Positions 15,033-22,912 of a DNA stretch of 34,338 nucleotides are shown here, in pieces. The notes under the pieces are model-generated. The model was not told the origin of the DNA and ran no database searches. It saw only the letters and a program-made list of their open reading frames with translations. Each line of letters begins with the position of its first letter. The stretch's first letter is position 1. The stretch is from positions 1 through 34,338 of the forward strand of contig NZ_NOXT01000075.1 in the NCBI RefSeq assembly GCF_002251755.1, read 5' to 3'. A program made the position numbers and the translations under genes. This DNA is from Sandarakinorhabdus cyanobacteriorum (lineage in GTDB: Bacteria > Pseudomonadota > Alphaproteobacteria > Sphingomonadales > Sphingomonadaceae).

Positions 15033-16496
15033 ATGACCAGCCTCGACACCACGCAAAGCGCCGTTTTCATCGCGCTGACCATTGCCATGGCGCTCGCCAC
15101 CATCTGGCAGGTGCGGCGCATGGCGGCGAAACAGGGCGCCCGCTCGGCCGCCAACAGCAACCGCGAATATTTCCTCGCCGGCGGCGGCCTCACCTGGCCG
15201 TTCATCGCCGGCTCCATCACCCTCACCAACTTGTCGACCGATCAGCTCGTCGGCATGAACGGCCAGCAGATGCTGCTGCTCGCCTGGTGGGAACTCTCGG
15301 CCGTGGCCGGGCTGGCCATCCTGGCGCTGGTCTTCCTGCCGGTCTATTATCGCGAGGGCTGCACCACCACCACCGAACTGCTGCAGAAACGCTACAACTC
15401 GCCCGGCCTGCGCGCCCTCGTCTCGGCGCTGTTCCTGGCCGGCAATCTCTTCATCTATCTGCCGATCACGCTCTACACCGGCGCGCTGTTCCTGCGCACC
15501 GTGTCGGGTGCCGATCTGCCGCTGCTGCCGCTGGCGGCCGTGCTGGGCGTCACCGGCTCGCTCTATGCCATATTGGGCGGGCTGCGGGCGGTTGCGGTTT
15601 ATGACACGATTGCCGGCGTCGGCGTGCTGGGTTCCGCGCTGGCCATCGTCTGGCTGGCGCTGTCGGCCATCGGCTTTGACTTCTCCGGCGTGCCGGCGGA
15701 GCGCCTCACGCTGATCGGCGGGCCCGAAAGCCCGATCCCCTTCCCAACCCTGTTCACCGGCATGATCTTCATCCAGATGTTCTATTGGTCCACCAACCAG
15801 AACATCACCCAGCGCGCCATGGCCGCGCCCAGTCTGCGCGAAGGCCAGCGTGGCGTGTTCGCCGCCGGCATCATCCGTTTGGCTGTCGTGCCGGCCATCG
15901 TCGTGCTGCCCGGCATCGCCAGCTACAAATTGTTCGGCCCGCTGGGCGACACCGCCTATGGCCGCATCGTCGCCGAGGTGATGCCCAGCTGGGCTTCGGG
16001 CGCGTTTGCCGCCTTCATGGCCGCGGCCGTCCTCACCCACTACACCTCCATCCTCAACAGCTCGACCACGCTGTGGGTGTGCGACATTCACGAGGCCTAT
16101 ATCAACGCCCGCCCCGATGTCGGCCGGCTGAACCGGCTGATCTCGATCGTCTTTGTCGCCCTCTCCATCGCGCTGGTGCCGGTCTATGATGGCGCGGCCT
16201 CCATCATCAACCTGGTGCAGCAATTGAACGGCCTGCTCTCCATGCCGATCCTCGCCGCCTTCATCTGCGGGCTGGTCTTCACCGGCATCCACGCCCGCGC
16301 CGTCATGCTGGCCCTGTTGTTCGGCGTCGGCCTTTATGCCGTGTTCACCTGGGTGTGGACCCCGGCGCATTATATCCACCTGATGCTGGTGACCTTGCTG
16401 GCGACGATTTCGGTGGCGCTGGCCAGCAATCGTGCGCTGGGCGGCACGGCACGGTTGCGGGGGCGGGCGCCAGCGGCCAATATGGCCGGGCAATGA
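15033..16496 (+). CDS. Sodium:solute symporter (SSS/SLC5 family)
   Basis: Inner-membrane Na+-coupled transporter with about 12-13 hydrophobic segments over 487 residues. The start resembles the usual SSS N-terminus: one helix, then NREYFLAGGGLTWPFIAGSITLTNLSTDQLVG, which holds the unwound first core helix and the sodium-site area. FYWSTNQNITQRAMAAPSLREGQRG is the conserved loop and helix of the sugar-type branch (SglT-like). The ATG at 15033 is preferred; a GTG at 15024 in the same frame would add three residues. Neither has a strong Shine-Dalgarno. It heads a plus-strand run with the DUF6356 gene (25-base gap) and a serine hydrolase, suggesting uptake of a compound the hydrolase or its product relates to. 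Substrate not readable. Confidence 0.9.
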   Translation: MTSLDTTQSAVFIALTIAMALATIWQVRRMAAKQGARSAANSNREYFLAGGGLTWPFIAGSITLTNLSTDQLVGMNGQQMLLLAWWELSAVAGLAILALVFLPVYYREGCTTTTELLQKRYNSPGLRALVSALFLAGNLFIYLPITLYTGALFLRTVSGADLPLLPLAAVLGVTGSLYAILGGLRAVAVYDTIAGVGVLGSALAIVWLALSAIGFDFSGVPAERLTLIGGPESPIPFPTLFTGMIFIQMFYWSTNQNITQRAMAAPSLREGQRGVFAAGIIRLAVVPAIVVLPGIASYKLFGPLGDTAYGRIVAEVMPSWASGAFAAFMAAAVLTHYTSILNSSTTLWVCDIHEAYINARPDVGRLNRLISIVFVALSIALVPVYDGAASIINLVQQLNGLLSMPILAAFICGLVFTGIHARAVMLALLFGVGLYAVFTWVWTPAHYIHLMLVTLLATISVALASNRALGGTARLRGRAPAANMAGQ

Positions 16497-16521
16497 ATCA
16501 CTGCTGACGGAGCGTCCATCG

Positions 16522-16743
16522 ATGTTTGCCCGCCTGTTCCTCGAACACCCGCGCTGCGTGAACGAAACCTATGGCGAGCATATGGGCGCCGCCTTTGGCG
16601 TGGGCAGCCGCATGTTCGTCGCCAGCCTGAAATGCTTCATCCACGGGCTGATCCCCGGCCTGTACAAGACGGCCGGTTCCGATGCGATCGTCGAACTCCA
16701 CAAGGAAATCGCACCGCGCAAATATGATCAGCCAACGTTCTGA
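16522..16743 (+). CDS. DUF6356 family small protein
   Basis: A 73-residue protein with the opening FLEHPRCVNETYGEHMGAAFGVG, which I recognise as the DUF6356 pattern of small proteins in sphingomonads. The segment SRMFVASLKCFIHGLIPGL is amphipathic to hydrophobic and could associate with the membrane. Its role is unknown. The ATG at 16522 has GGAG about 10 bases upstream. It lies 25 bases after the symporter and 22 bases before the serine hydrolase on the same strand, so it is probably co-transcribed. Confidence 0.8.
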   Translation: MFARLFLEHPRCVNETYGEHMGAAFGVGSRMFVASLKCFIHGLIPGLYKTAGSDAIVELHKEIAPRKYDQPTF

Positions 16744-16765
16744 ACGGCTGCAACGGGGGGACAAG

Positions 16766-17980
16766 ATGACCGACACGCTGGGCTTCTGCCCCAATCGTCT
16801 GGCGCGGCTGGATCAATTCCTCGCCGAAAAATATGTGCAGCCGCGGCGCCTGCCCTGCACCCTCACCCTCGTTGCCCGCCATGGCGAGATTGCCCATCTC
16901 GGCGTGCAGGGCCTGGCCGATGTCGAGCGTGGTATCCCGGCCCGGGAAGAAACGATCTTCCGCATCTATTCGATGACCAAGCCGATCACCTCGGTGGCGC
17001 TGATGATGCTGGTCGAACAGGGCAAGATCGCGCTCGATGATCCGGTGCACAAATATATCCCGGAATGGAAAAATCTTGGCGTGTTCGTCGCCGGCACCCA
17101 CAAGCTGGGCTTCCAGACCCGGCCCTGCGCGCGGCCGATGCAGGTGGTCGATCTGTTCCGCCACACGTCCGGCCTCACCTACGGCTTCCAGCTGCGCACC
17201 AACGTTGATGAAGCCTATCGCCGCGAAAAGATTGGCGAGATCGAAAAGGCCGGCACGCTGGAAGGGATGATCCAGGCGCTGGCCAAGCTGCCGCTGGAAT
17301 TCTCGCCCGGCGAGGCCTGGAATTATTCGGTGGCGACCGACGTGCTCGGCTGGCTGGTGCAGGTCGTCTCCGGCCGGCCGTTCGAACAATTTCTGGCGGA
17401 GGAAATCTTCCGGCCGCTGAACATGGTCGATACCGGCTTCCATGTCCGCGAAGGCCAGGAGCATCGCTTCGCCGCCTGCTATCAGCCCAGCCGCGACGGC
17501 AGCATTGCCCTGCAGGATGATCCCGCCACCTCCTCCTATCTGAAGCCGCCAGGCTTTGTGTCCGGCGGCGGCGGGCTGGTCTCCACCGCGCACGACTATC
17601 TGCAATTCTGCCGCATGCTGGCCAATGGCGGCACGCTGGGCGGCACCCGCATCATCAGCCGCAAGACGCTGGATCTGATGACCGCCAACCATCTGCCCGG
17701 CGATGCCTCTATCTCGGCCATGAGCCGCAGCCTGTTTTCCGAAGCCGCCTATGATGGCGTCGGCTTCGGTCTCGGCTTTGCCACCACCATGTCGGCCGCC
17801 AGCACACTGATGCCGGGCAGCAACCGCGATTATTTCTGGGGCGGCGCCGCCAGCACCTTCTTCTGGGTGGACCCGGAGGAAGACCTGATCGGCATCTTCA
17901 TGACCCAGCTGATCCCATCCTCCACCTGGCCGGTCCGCCGCGAAATGCGCACCATGGTCTATGCCGCGCTGGATGATTGA
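16766..17980 (+). CDS. Serine hydrolase of the class C beta-lactamase/EstB esterase family
   Basis: Penicillin-binding-protein-fold esterase of 404 residues. The nucleophile motif S-x-x-K is SMTK at 69-72, and the second motif is Tyr187-Ser-Val (WNYSVATD) in place of the Y-x-N of true beta-lactamases, as in EstB-type carboxylesterases. The C-terminal WGGAASTFFWVDPEEDLIGIFM block is also typical of that group. No signal peptide is seen, so it is probably cytoplasmic and more likely an esterase than an antibiotic resistance enzyme. The start at 16766 follows a G-rich Shine-Dalgarno (ACGGGGGGACAAG). It is the third gene of the run with the symporter and the DUF6356 protein. Confidence 0.88.
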   Translation: MTDTLGFCPNRLARLDQFLAEKYVQPRRLPCTLTLVARHGEIAHLGVQGLADVERGIPAREETIFRIYSMTKPITSVALMMLVEQGKIALDDPVHKYIPEWKNLGVFVAGTHKLGFQTRPCARPMQVVDLFRHTSGLTYGFQLRTNVDEAYRREKIGEIEKAGTLEGMIQALAKLPLEFSPGEAWNYSVATDVLGWLVQVVSGRPFEQFLAEEIFRPLNMVDTGFHVREGQEHRFAACYQPSRDGSIALQDDPATSSYLKPPGFVSGGGGLVSTAHDYLQFCRMLANGGTLGGTRIISRKTLDLMTANHLPGDASISAMSRSLFSEAAYDGVGFGLGFATTMSAASTLMPGSNRDYFWGGAASTFFWVDPEEDLIGIFMTQLIPSSTWPVRREMRTMVYAALDD

Positions 17981-18427
17981 TCAGCCATAGGACGGATCAA
18001 GTCCGGCGCCATGGCTGGCCAGCCAGGCCATCGCCAGCTGGTTGTCAAGCTCGGCCAGATCATAGACATCAACGATCAGGCCAATGCGGCCGTCGTCGCG
18101 CAGGTGCAATTGTTCCCGGGCCGAAAAGCTGAGCACCGGCGCCCCGGCCCGGCGATACACGCCCATCGCACGCCCCGCCAGGCAAGGCCCCGCCGCCCGC
18201 CAGCCGACCCCAAACCATTGGCGTTCGTCAAACTGCCGATCGAAATTGGCGATCGATCGGGCAAAGCCGGCCAGCACCGCATCGCGCCCGCGCAGGTCGC
18301 AACCAAATGGCACGCCCGTCACCAGATAGGCCACATCATCCGCCAGCATCGGCACCAATCGCTGCCAGTCATCATCGGCAACACAGGCATCAAAGGCCGT
18401 CACCCAGGCCTGAAACTGTTCCAGCAT
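17981..18427 (-). CDS. SnoaL-like / NTF2-fold polyketide-cyclase-type protein
   Basis: Small alpha+beta barrel protein of 148 residues: MLEQFQAWVTAFDACVADDDWQRL, then LADDVAYLVTGVPFGCDLRGRDAVLAGF, the usual SnoaL layout of helix, strand and conical barrel. Such proteins are isomerases, cyclases, dehydratases or ligand binders, so no reaction can be assigned. GGGAG lies 7 bases before the ATG at 18427; the in-frame sequence upstream of it is not protein-like. The gene is divergent from the XRE/MmyB regulator, with 77 bases between the starts, so it is a likely regulatory target. Its 3' end abuts the convergent serine hydrolase stop. Confidence 0.8.
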   Translation of the reverse strand: MLEQFQAWVTAFDACVADDDWQRLVPMLADDVAYLVTGVPFGCDLRGRDAVLAGFARSIANFDRQFDERQWFGVGWRAAGPCLAGRAMGVYRRAGAPVLSFSAREQLHLRDDGRIGLIVDVYDLAELDNQLAMAWLASHGAGLDPSYG

Positions 18428-18468
18428 CGTCTGTCTCCCGCTTGCATTGGCGGGCCTTGCTTGCCAGT

Positions 18469-18498
18469 TTGAGGTTACCGGATCGATTACCTTGAGGT
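18469..18498. promoter_or_regulatory. Candidate operator in the SnoaL / XRE divergent gap
   Basis: The gap contains an imperfect inverted repeat, AGGTTACCG (18472-18480) and CGATTACCT (18484-18492), 7 of 9 matched around GAT, overlapped by two TTGAGGT direct repeats at 18469 and 18492. The right TTGAGGT also provides the Shine-Dalgarno of the regulator gene. This is a plausible binding site for the divergent XRE protein, unproven. Confidence 0.35.
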
Positions 18499-18504
18499 CA
18501 TGCC

Positions 18505-19281
18505 ATGGATGCGCCGGACTTTGCCCTGCAACGGCTGCGGCGGCAGCGGCGGCTGTCGCAACAGGCGCTGGCCGGTATGGCGGGCCTGTCGCAACGCCAC
18601 ATCTGCTTCCTGGAAACCGGCCAGGCCCGGCCTGGCGCGCGTGCCTTGCCGAAACTGGTCGCGGCGTTGGCCCTGTCCACCGCCGAAGCGGCCGAACTGG
18701 TCGCTGCGGCCGGCCTCGCCCCGCCCGCAACCGGGTTGGAATGGCAGGCCCCGGCGCTGGCCCGGCTGCGCGCCATCACCGCCCAGATGCTGGAGGCGTG
18801 GGCCGATGTGCCGGCCTATGTGCTGGATGCCGGCGGCGCCATCCTGGCGCGCAACCCGACGTTCGAACGGCTGCTGCGCCAGGCCCCGCCGATCCCGCCG
18901 GCCGTGGCGGGCAATATCCATGACCTGGTGCTGCACCCCGATGGCCTTGCCAATGCCATGACCGCACCCGACCAGTTGGTGCCAGCGCTGATCCGCCGCC
19001 TGCAACGCGCCGCCGCCAGCCAGCCTGCTGCTGCCGCCACCCTGGCCCGCGTTCGCCACTATCCCATCGTGCAGCGCCATGGCACCAGCCTGCCGCGCGC
19101 CAGCGATCTGGGTGTCATTGCGGAAACCTATCGCCTCGCCGGGGCCCGCTGGGCCTTCATCGCCGCCACCGCAGGTTTTCTGGGTGCCGATCAGGCCCTC
19201 ACTGCCGGGATCGAGGTGGAAGCATTGTTCCCGGCCGACGAGTGCACGCGCCGCCAACTGCGCGACCTCGCGGCTCAATAA
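18505..19281 (+). CDS. XRE-family regulator with MmyB-like ligand-binding domain
   Basis: DNA-binding regulator of 258 residues. Residues about 8-65 are a helix-turn-helix of the XRE class (LRRQRRLSQQALAGMAGLSQRHICFLETG). Residues about 95-255 match the MmyB-like ligand-binding domain, with YVLDAGGAILARNPTFERLL and a terminal region near VEALFPADECTRRQLRDLAA. Members often control a divergently transcribed enzyme gene, which fits the SnoaL-like gene next door. GAGGT lies 6 bases before the ATG. The stop codon overlaps the end of the convergent DUF4139 gene by 7 bases. Confidence 0.87.
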   Translation: MDAPDFALQRLRRQRRLSQQALAGMAGLSQRHICFLETGQARPGARALPKLVAALALSTAEAAELVAAAGLAPPATGLEWQAPALARLRAITAQMLEAWADVPAYVLDAGGAILARNPTFERLLRQAPPIPPAVAGNIHDLVLHPDGLANAMTAPDQLVPALIRRLQRAAASQPAAAATLARVRHYPIVQRHGTSLPRASDLGVIAETYRLAGARWAFIAATAGFLGADQALTAGIEVEALFPADECTRRQLRDLAAQ

Positions 19282-20903
19282 TCCGCCCGCTCCGGCAGTT
19301 CGGTGCGGCGGAAGCGGATCGTGCGTTCCTTTTCCGGCGGCACCACCACCCGCCAAACCGGCCGGCCATCGCGCTGTTCGAGCCGGCGGGAAAAGCGGCC
19401 GAGCGTGTGTTCGGCGGTGTCGGCAAATTCCACTTCGGCGGTGATCGGCCGGTCGCCATCGTTGCGGACGGTCAGCGTCACGCGGCTCCAGTTCGATCCG
19501 TCCGGCCCGTCATCCTCGTCCGCATCAAAATCCACGTCATCGCCGCCGGCATCGGGCAGATCGATATCCAGCCGTTCGCCCACCGCCTTTTCCTTCACCG
19601 GCACTTCGCCGATCGGGTGGCGGCCCAGCGGCGTGTCCTGAAACAGCGCGATGCGGCCGCGCGGCAGCGGTTCGCCCAGCCCGCTCGCCTTGTCGTTGAC
19701 CAGTCGGTAACTATATTTCGCATCATCGACATAGTCGCCGCGATAGACGGCGTGGTGCAGAAATTCGCCTTTCAGCACCCGGTCATCCAGGAAGCGCACC
19801 TGCTTGATGCTGCGCGCGCCAATGTCGCTGCGATGCTGCAGCGTGTAGAGCTTGGCATCGCCAACATCGCTCTGATCGGCGCGGCGCATGCCGGTCACCA
19901 CGATGTCGTCGCAGCTGCTCTCGCCGTCCTCGTCTTCGCCGCATTCGCTGGCGGCGCCCCAGCCGCCCCAGCCACCGCCCATCCGCACCGCAATCGGCGC
20001 CTCCACCGTGCCATAGGGCCGTGGCGTGAACAGCGGCGCATGCCCGCGCGCCGCGGCGGTGCGGCCCAGCGGCCAGCAGCCGGCCGACACGGCAATATTG
20101 TCCGGCGCATAGGGATCGGCCTCGCGCTCCCGCTCGGCCGCCTCTTCCTCCGCATCGGTGGGCGCGGCGCGCTTGATCATGCCGGCAATGGCACTCACCT
20201 GCGCCCGTTCAAAGCGGGTGCGATCACGGCTGCCCAGCGTGAGCCAGGAGGACAGCGCGAGGCGGCGGCCATCGGCCGAGAAGGTGCCGACATAATCGGC
20301 CTGCCAGTCAAAATTGCCCGCCAGATACACCAGGCGCAGCCGCAGCGCGCCGCCCGTGTTGCTCGCCGGCAACTCCACCGACAAAGTCGGCTTCGCCGTC
20401 AGGTCCACTGGCCGGCCGGGGAACAGCAATGTGTTGAGGCTGCCCTCACACTGCACCGCCTCCACGCCGCGCGCCGTCTTCAGCACCAGCGCATCGGCGC
20501 CCGACAGGATGGTGCCGGCGTCCTCCACCGGCTTGCCCGTCACCGGATCGGCCCGGCGGACCGTCACCCGCTGGCCGGCAAAGCCATCGATCAGCCCGCG
20601 CTGAGACAACAGCCGGGCATCGAAATTCTTCTCTCCCGCCGTGATGTCATACAGCAGCGCGCTCTGCGGCACGATGCTGCCCGCCACCCCTTCCAGCCGC
20701 AACGTCACCCGGCCGGCCGGCACGGTCACCTCGCGCACCTCTTCCAGCAGGGCAAAGCCGTTCAGCGGCTCCTCGCTGTTCGGGTCCATGTCCATCACCG
20801 CCCCGGCGGCCCGCTCGGGATCGCGATAGAAGGTGATGGCCGTCTCCTGCGGCGCCGCCGACACCACGATCGGTGCCAGCGCCAGGGCGATCGCGGCCAG
20901 CAT
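19275..20903 (-). CDS. DUF4139 domain-containing exported protein (second of pair)
   Basis: Exported protein of 542 residues with a short signal peptide (MLAAIALALAPIVVSAA). The middle and C-terminal parts carry the DUF4139 pattern: LRLVYLAGNFDWQADYVGTF and, at the end, beta-rich segments NWSRVTLTVRNDGDRPITAEVEF. An insert at about residues 240-350 is low-complexity and acidic (GGGWGGWGAASECGEDEDGE) and includes DIVVTGMRRADQSD, which looks like the TonB-box lead of TonB-dependent receptors. The ATG directly abuts the TAG of the upstream DUF4139 gene (TAG-ATG), so translation is coupled. The function of the family is not established; the pair may form a complex. Confidence 0.8.
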   Translation of the reverse strand: MLAAIALALAPIVVSAAPQETAITFYRDPERAAGAVMDMDPNSEEPLNGFALLEEVREVTVPAGRVTLRLEGVAGSIVPQSALLYDITAGEKNFDARLLSQRGLIDGFAGQRVTVRRADPVTGKPVEDAGTILSGADALVLKTARGVEAVQCEGSLNTLLFPGRPVDLTAKPTLSVELPASNTGGALRLRLVYLAGNFDWQADYVGTFSADGRRLALSSWLTLGSRDRTRFERAQVSAIAGMIKRAAPTDAEEEAAEREREADPYAPDNIAVSAGCWPLGRTAAARGHAPLFTPRPYGTVEAPIAVRMGGGWGGWGAASECGEDEDGESSCDDIVVTGMRRADQSDVGDAKLYTLQHRSDIGARSIKQVRFLDDRVLKGEFLHHAVYRGDYVDDAKYSYRLVNDKASGLGEPLPRGRIALFQDTPLGRHPIGEVPVKEKAVGERLDIDLPDAGGDDVDFDADEDDGPDGSNWSRVTLTVRNDGDRPITAEVEFADTAEHTLGRFSRRLEQRDGRPVWRVVVPPEKERTIRFRRTELPERADY

Positions 20904-22379
20904 CTAGAAGGCGGTGAGATAGGTGACGTTCAGTTCGGCCGTGCCGCGCGCCGGCACCGGCACCTGCCATTCGCGCACGTCGCTGCGATCCTGGCTGCCC
21001 TTTATGCTTTCCGCGGTGATGCGGGTCGCCTCGCGCCAGCCCTGCAGGCCGGTCTGGCGCAGTTCCACCGTCACCGCTTGTGGCCGGGCGTTGGTGACGA
21101 TGAACTTCATCTGGGTGCGATAGAATTCGCGCTGGCGCTGCACCGTCACCGTCTGCACCGCGCCATTCTCGACGATGCGATATTGGGCGGCATTCTCCCA
21201 GTCCTGGGCGGTGATGCGTTCGCGCTTCACCACCACCGGCCGCAGCTTCACGTCAAAGGCCAGCGCGGTGGGCAGTTCCACATCCGATCCGGCCGTGGTG
21301 TGCTCGATGCGGTTCTCGCCGACAAAGCGGGTCTTGCCACCGGCGTCGCGCATATAGACCCGCACGATCCCGGCCGGCAGCGCGCGGCCAAGCCCGCCCT
21401 TCGAACCGGTGCCGAAATAGAGGATGCTGGTCACCGCCTGGGCTTCGTCCGCCTCGCACAGCCAGTCACAATCAAAGCGATAGAGCCGCTTCGCCGCCAC
21501 GCCGGCAGCATCAAGGAAGCTCACCTGCTTCTTCTGGTTGCTGGCCACGGTGGTGCGCGCGGCAAGGGGATAAAGATAAAGATCACCCACCGCCTGCTCA
21601 TTGCTCTCGCCATCGCCGGGGCGCGACGCGCCATATTGGTTGGCATTGCGCCGGCGCGGCTGCTGCAGCTTCATCAGGTCACCCGCTGCCAGCGTCAGCT
21701 GCGCATCGCGAAATTCGGTGCCGGTGCTGTTGGTCAATGTCACCCAGCCCTGCAGGTCCATCTGGCCCCTGGCCTCGTCAAACAGGCCGACATAATCCGC
21801 CTTCCACGCCAACCCGCTGGTCAGGTAGCTCAAGGTCACCGGCTGCACCCCGGCCCTGGCGGCGTCCAGCGTGACCGACAAGGTGGGCCGGGCGCGCAGA
21901 TTGGGCGGAATGCGATCAAAGATCACCCGGACCGGCAGGCCATCATCGCGCAAGATTTCCACATGCCCGCCGGTTTCCAGCACCACACCGCCATTCACCG
22001 CCAGCACCTTTGCGCTGTCCTTCGTTTCGGCGCCGGTGGCCTGGTTGGTGCGCACCAGGGTGATGCTCTGCCCTTCGGCTTTCCGCATCAGGCTGTCGGG
22101 CGACAGCAGGTCATAATCGAAATTCTGCTCCACCACCTCGATGCCGGTGCCGCCCAGCGTCACCGTCTCGGGCCGGATGGTGGCCGACACGTCGGGGAAT
22201 TCCTGCCGGCTGATCCCGGCCGGCAGATTGAGGCTGCGGCGATCCTCCACCAGCGCCTGATCGGCATAGACGGTGATGCGCACATCGCCCTGCCCCGATA
22301 CTGGCTGCCCCGATACTGGCTGGGCCGCCACCCCTGCCGGCCACAGTGCCAACGCCATCGCCGCCCATGATTGCCGCAT
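20904..22379 (-). CDS. DUF4139 domain-containing exported protein (first of pair)
   Basis: Exported protein of 491 residues with a signal peptide (MRQSWAAMALALWPAGVAAQ). The N-terminal beta domain (VRITVYADQALVEDRRSLNLPAG) and the later VTLSYLTSGLAWKADYVGLF followed by LQGWVTLTNSTGTEFRDAQL are the DUF4139 hallmark. The C-terminus is an all-beta segment with ITNARPQAVTVELRQ-like strands. Just after the signal peptide, PVSGQ is repeated because of a perfect 15-bp tandem duplication. The start at 22379 has a G-rich Shine-Dalgarno (AGGGGGG) 7 bases upstream; the longer reading from 22433 lacks sense as a leader. It is divergent from the DGPF gene. Function unknown. Confidence 0.8.
   Translation of the reverse strand: MRQSWAAMALALWPAGVAAQPVSGQPVSGQGDVRITVYADQALVEDRRSLNLPAGISRQEFPDVSATIRPETVTLGGTGIEVVEQNFDYDLLSPDSLMRKAEGQSITLVRTNQATGAETKDSAKVLAVNGGVVLETGGHVEILRDDGLPVRVIFDRIPPNLRARPTLSVTLDAARAGVQPVTLSYLTSGLAWKADYVGLFDEARGQMDLQGWVTLTNSTGTEFRDAQLTLAAGDLMKLQQPRRRNANQYGASRPGDGESNEQAVGDLYLYPLAARTTVASNQKKQVSFLDAAGVAAKRLYRFDCDWLCEADEAQAVTSILYFGTGSKGGLGRALPAGIVRVYMRDAGGKTRFVGENRIEHTTAGSDVELPTALAFDVKLRPVVVKRERITAQDWENAAQYRIVENGAVQTVTVQRQREFYRTQMKFIVTNARPQAVTVELRQTGLQGWREATRITAESIKGSQDRSDVREWQVPVPARGTAELNVTYLTAF
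22291..22320. repeat. Perfect 15-bp tandem duplication
   Basis: TGCCCCGATACTGGC occurs twice in a row (22291-22305 and 22306-22320). It is in frame in the upstream DUF4139 gene and repeats the residues PVSGQ just after the signal peptide. It looks like a recent slippage event. Confidence 0.9.
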
Positions 22380-22541
22380 CGTCCATCCCCCCTGTATTTT
22401 TTGGCAGGATGCCACATCAGCAGCCCGGCACAAGCGACCGCGCCAAAAAAATCTGTTGCCGCCTGTCTGTTTGGGCGATGCTCGCGGCTCATCAGGGCGA
22501 ACCGGCCATCATGGTCCGCGTTCACCGATGGAGCACGACCG

Positions 22542-22895
22542 ATGCAATATGCCCTCATCTATCATGAAACCGCCGCCGAGCTGGCCCGGCGCGACAACGA
22601 TACCAGCGCCTATTGGGGCGCCTGGGATGCCTATATGGGCGCCATGGGTGCCGCCGGCATCATGCGCGGCGGTGCCGGCCTGCTGCCGCCCACCACCGCC
22701 ACCACCCTGCGCATCGCCGGTGGCGAATGGCAGGTGGAAGATGGCCCCTTTGCCGACACCCGCGAAAAGCTGGGCGGCTTTGTGGTGATCGAGGTGGCCG
22801 ATCTCGATGCCGCCCTGGCCTGGGCCGCCCGTGCGCCCTGCGCCGGCGCCGGTTCGGTGGAGGTGCGCCCCACCCTGCCGCCGCCGGCGGCCTGA
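22542..22895 (+). CDS. YciI-related DGPF-domain protein
   Basis: Small alpha/beta protein of 117 residues with the motif DGPFADTREKLGGF, the DGPF signature of the YCII/PhnB-like group usually encoded beside ECF42 sigma factors. MQYALIYHE at the start and GFVVIEVADLDAALAWAA near the end fit the ferredoxin-like fold. The ATG at 22542 has GGAG 8 bases upstream. The sigma factor gene starts 17 bases downstream, so the two are an operon. The biochemical role of DGPF proteins is not settled. Confidence 0.88.
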   Translation: MQYALIYHETAAELARRDNDTSAYWGAWDAYMGAMGAAGIMRGGAGLLPPTTATTLRIAGGEWQVEDGPFADTREKLGGFVVIEVADLDAALAWAARAPCAGAGSVEVRPTLPPPAA

Positions 22896-22912
22896 CACCC
22901 CGGCCCTTGACC

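Noticed and set aside
14703-16493. A 596-codon minus-strand frame antisense to the symporter and crossing the tRNA
   Set aside because: Composition is a Gln/Gly/His/Arg-rich shadow of the symporter gene, and it would read through tRNA-Val and the hairpin cluster.
16766-17980. Beta-lactam resistance gene
   Set aside because: The second motif is Y-S-V rather than Y-x-N, no signal peptide is present and the C-terminal block matches EstB-type esterases, so antibiotic hydrolysis is not supported.
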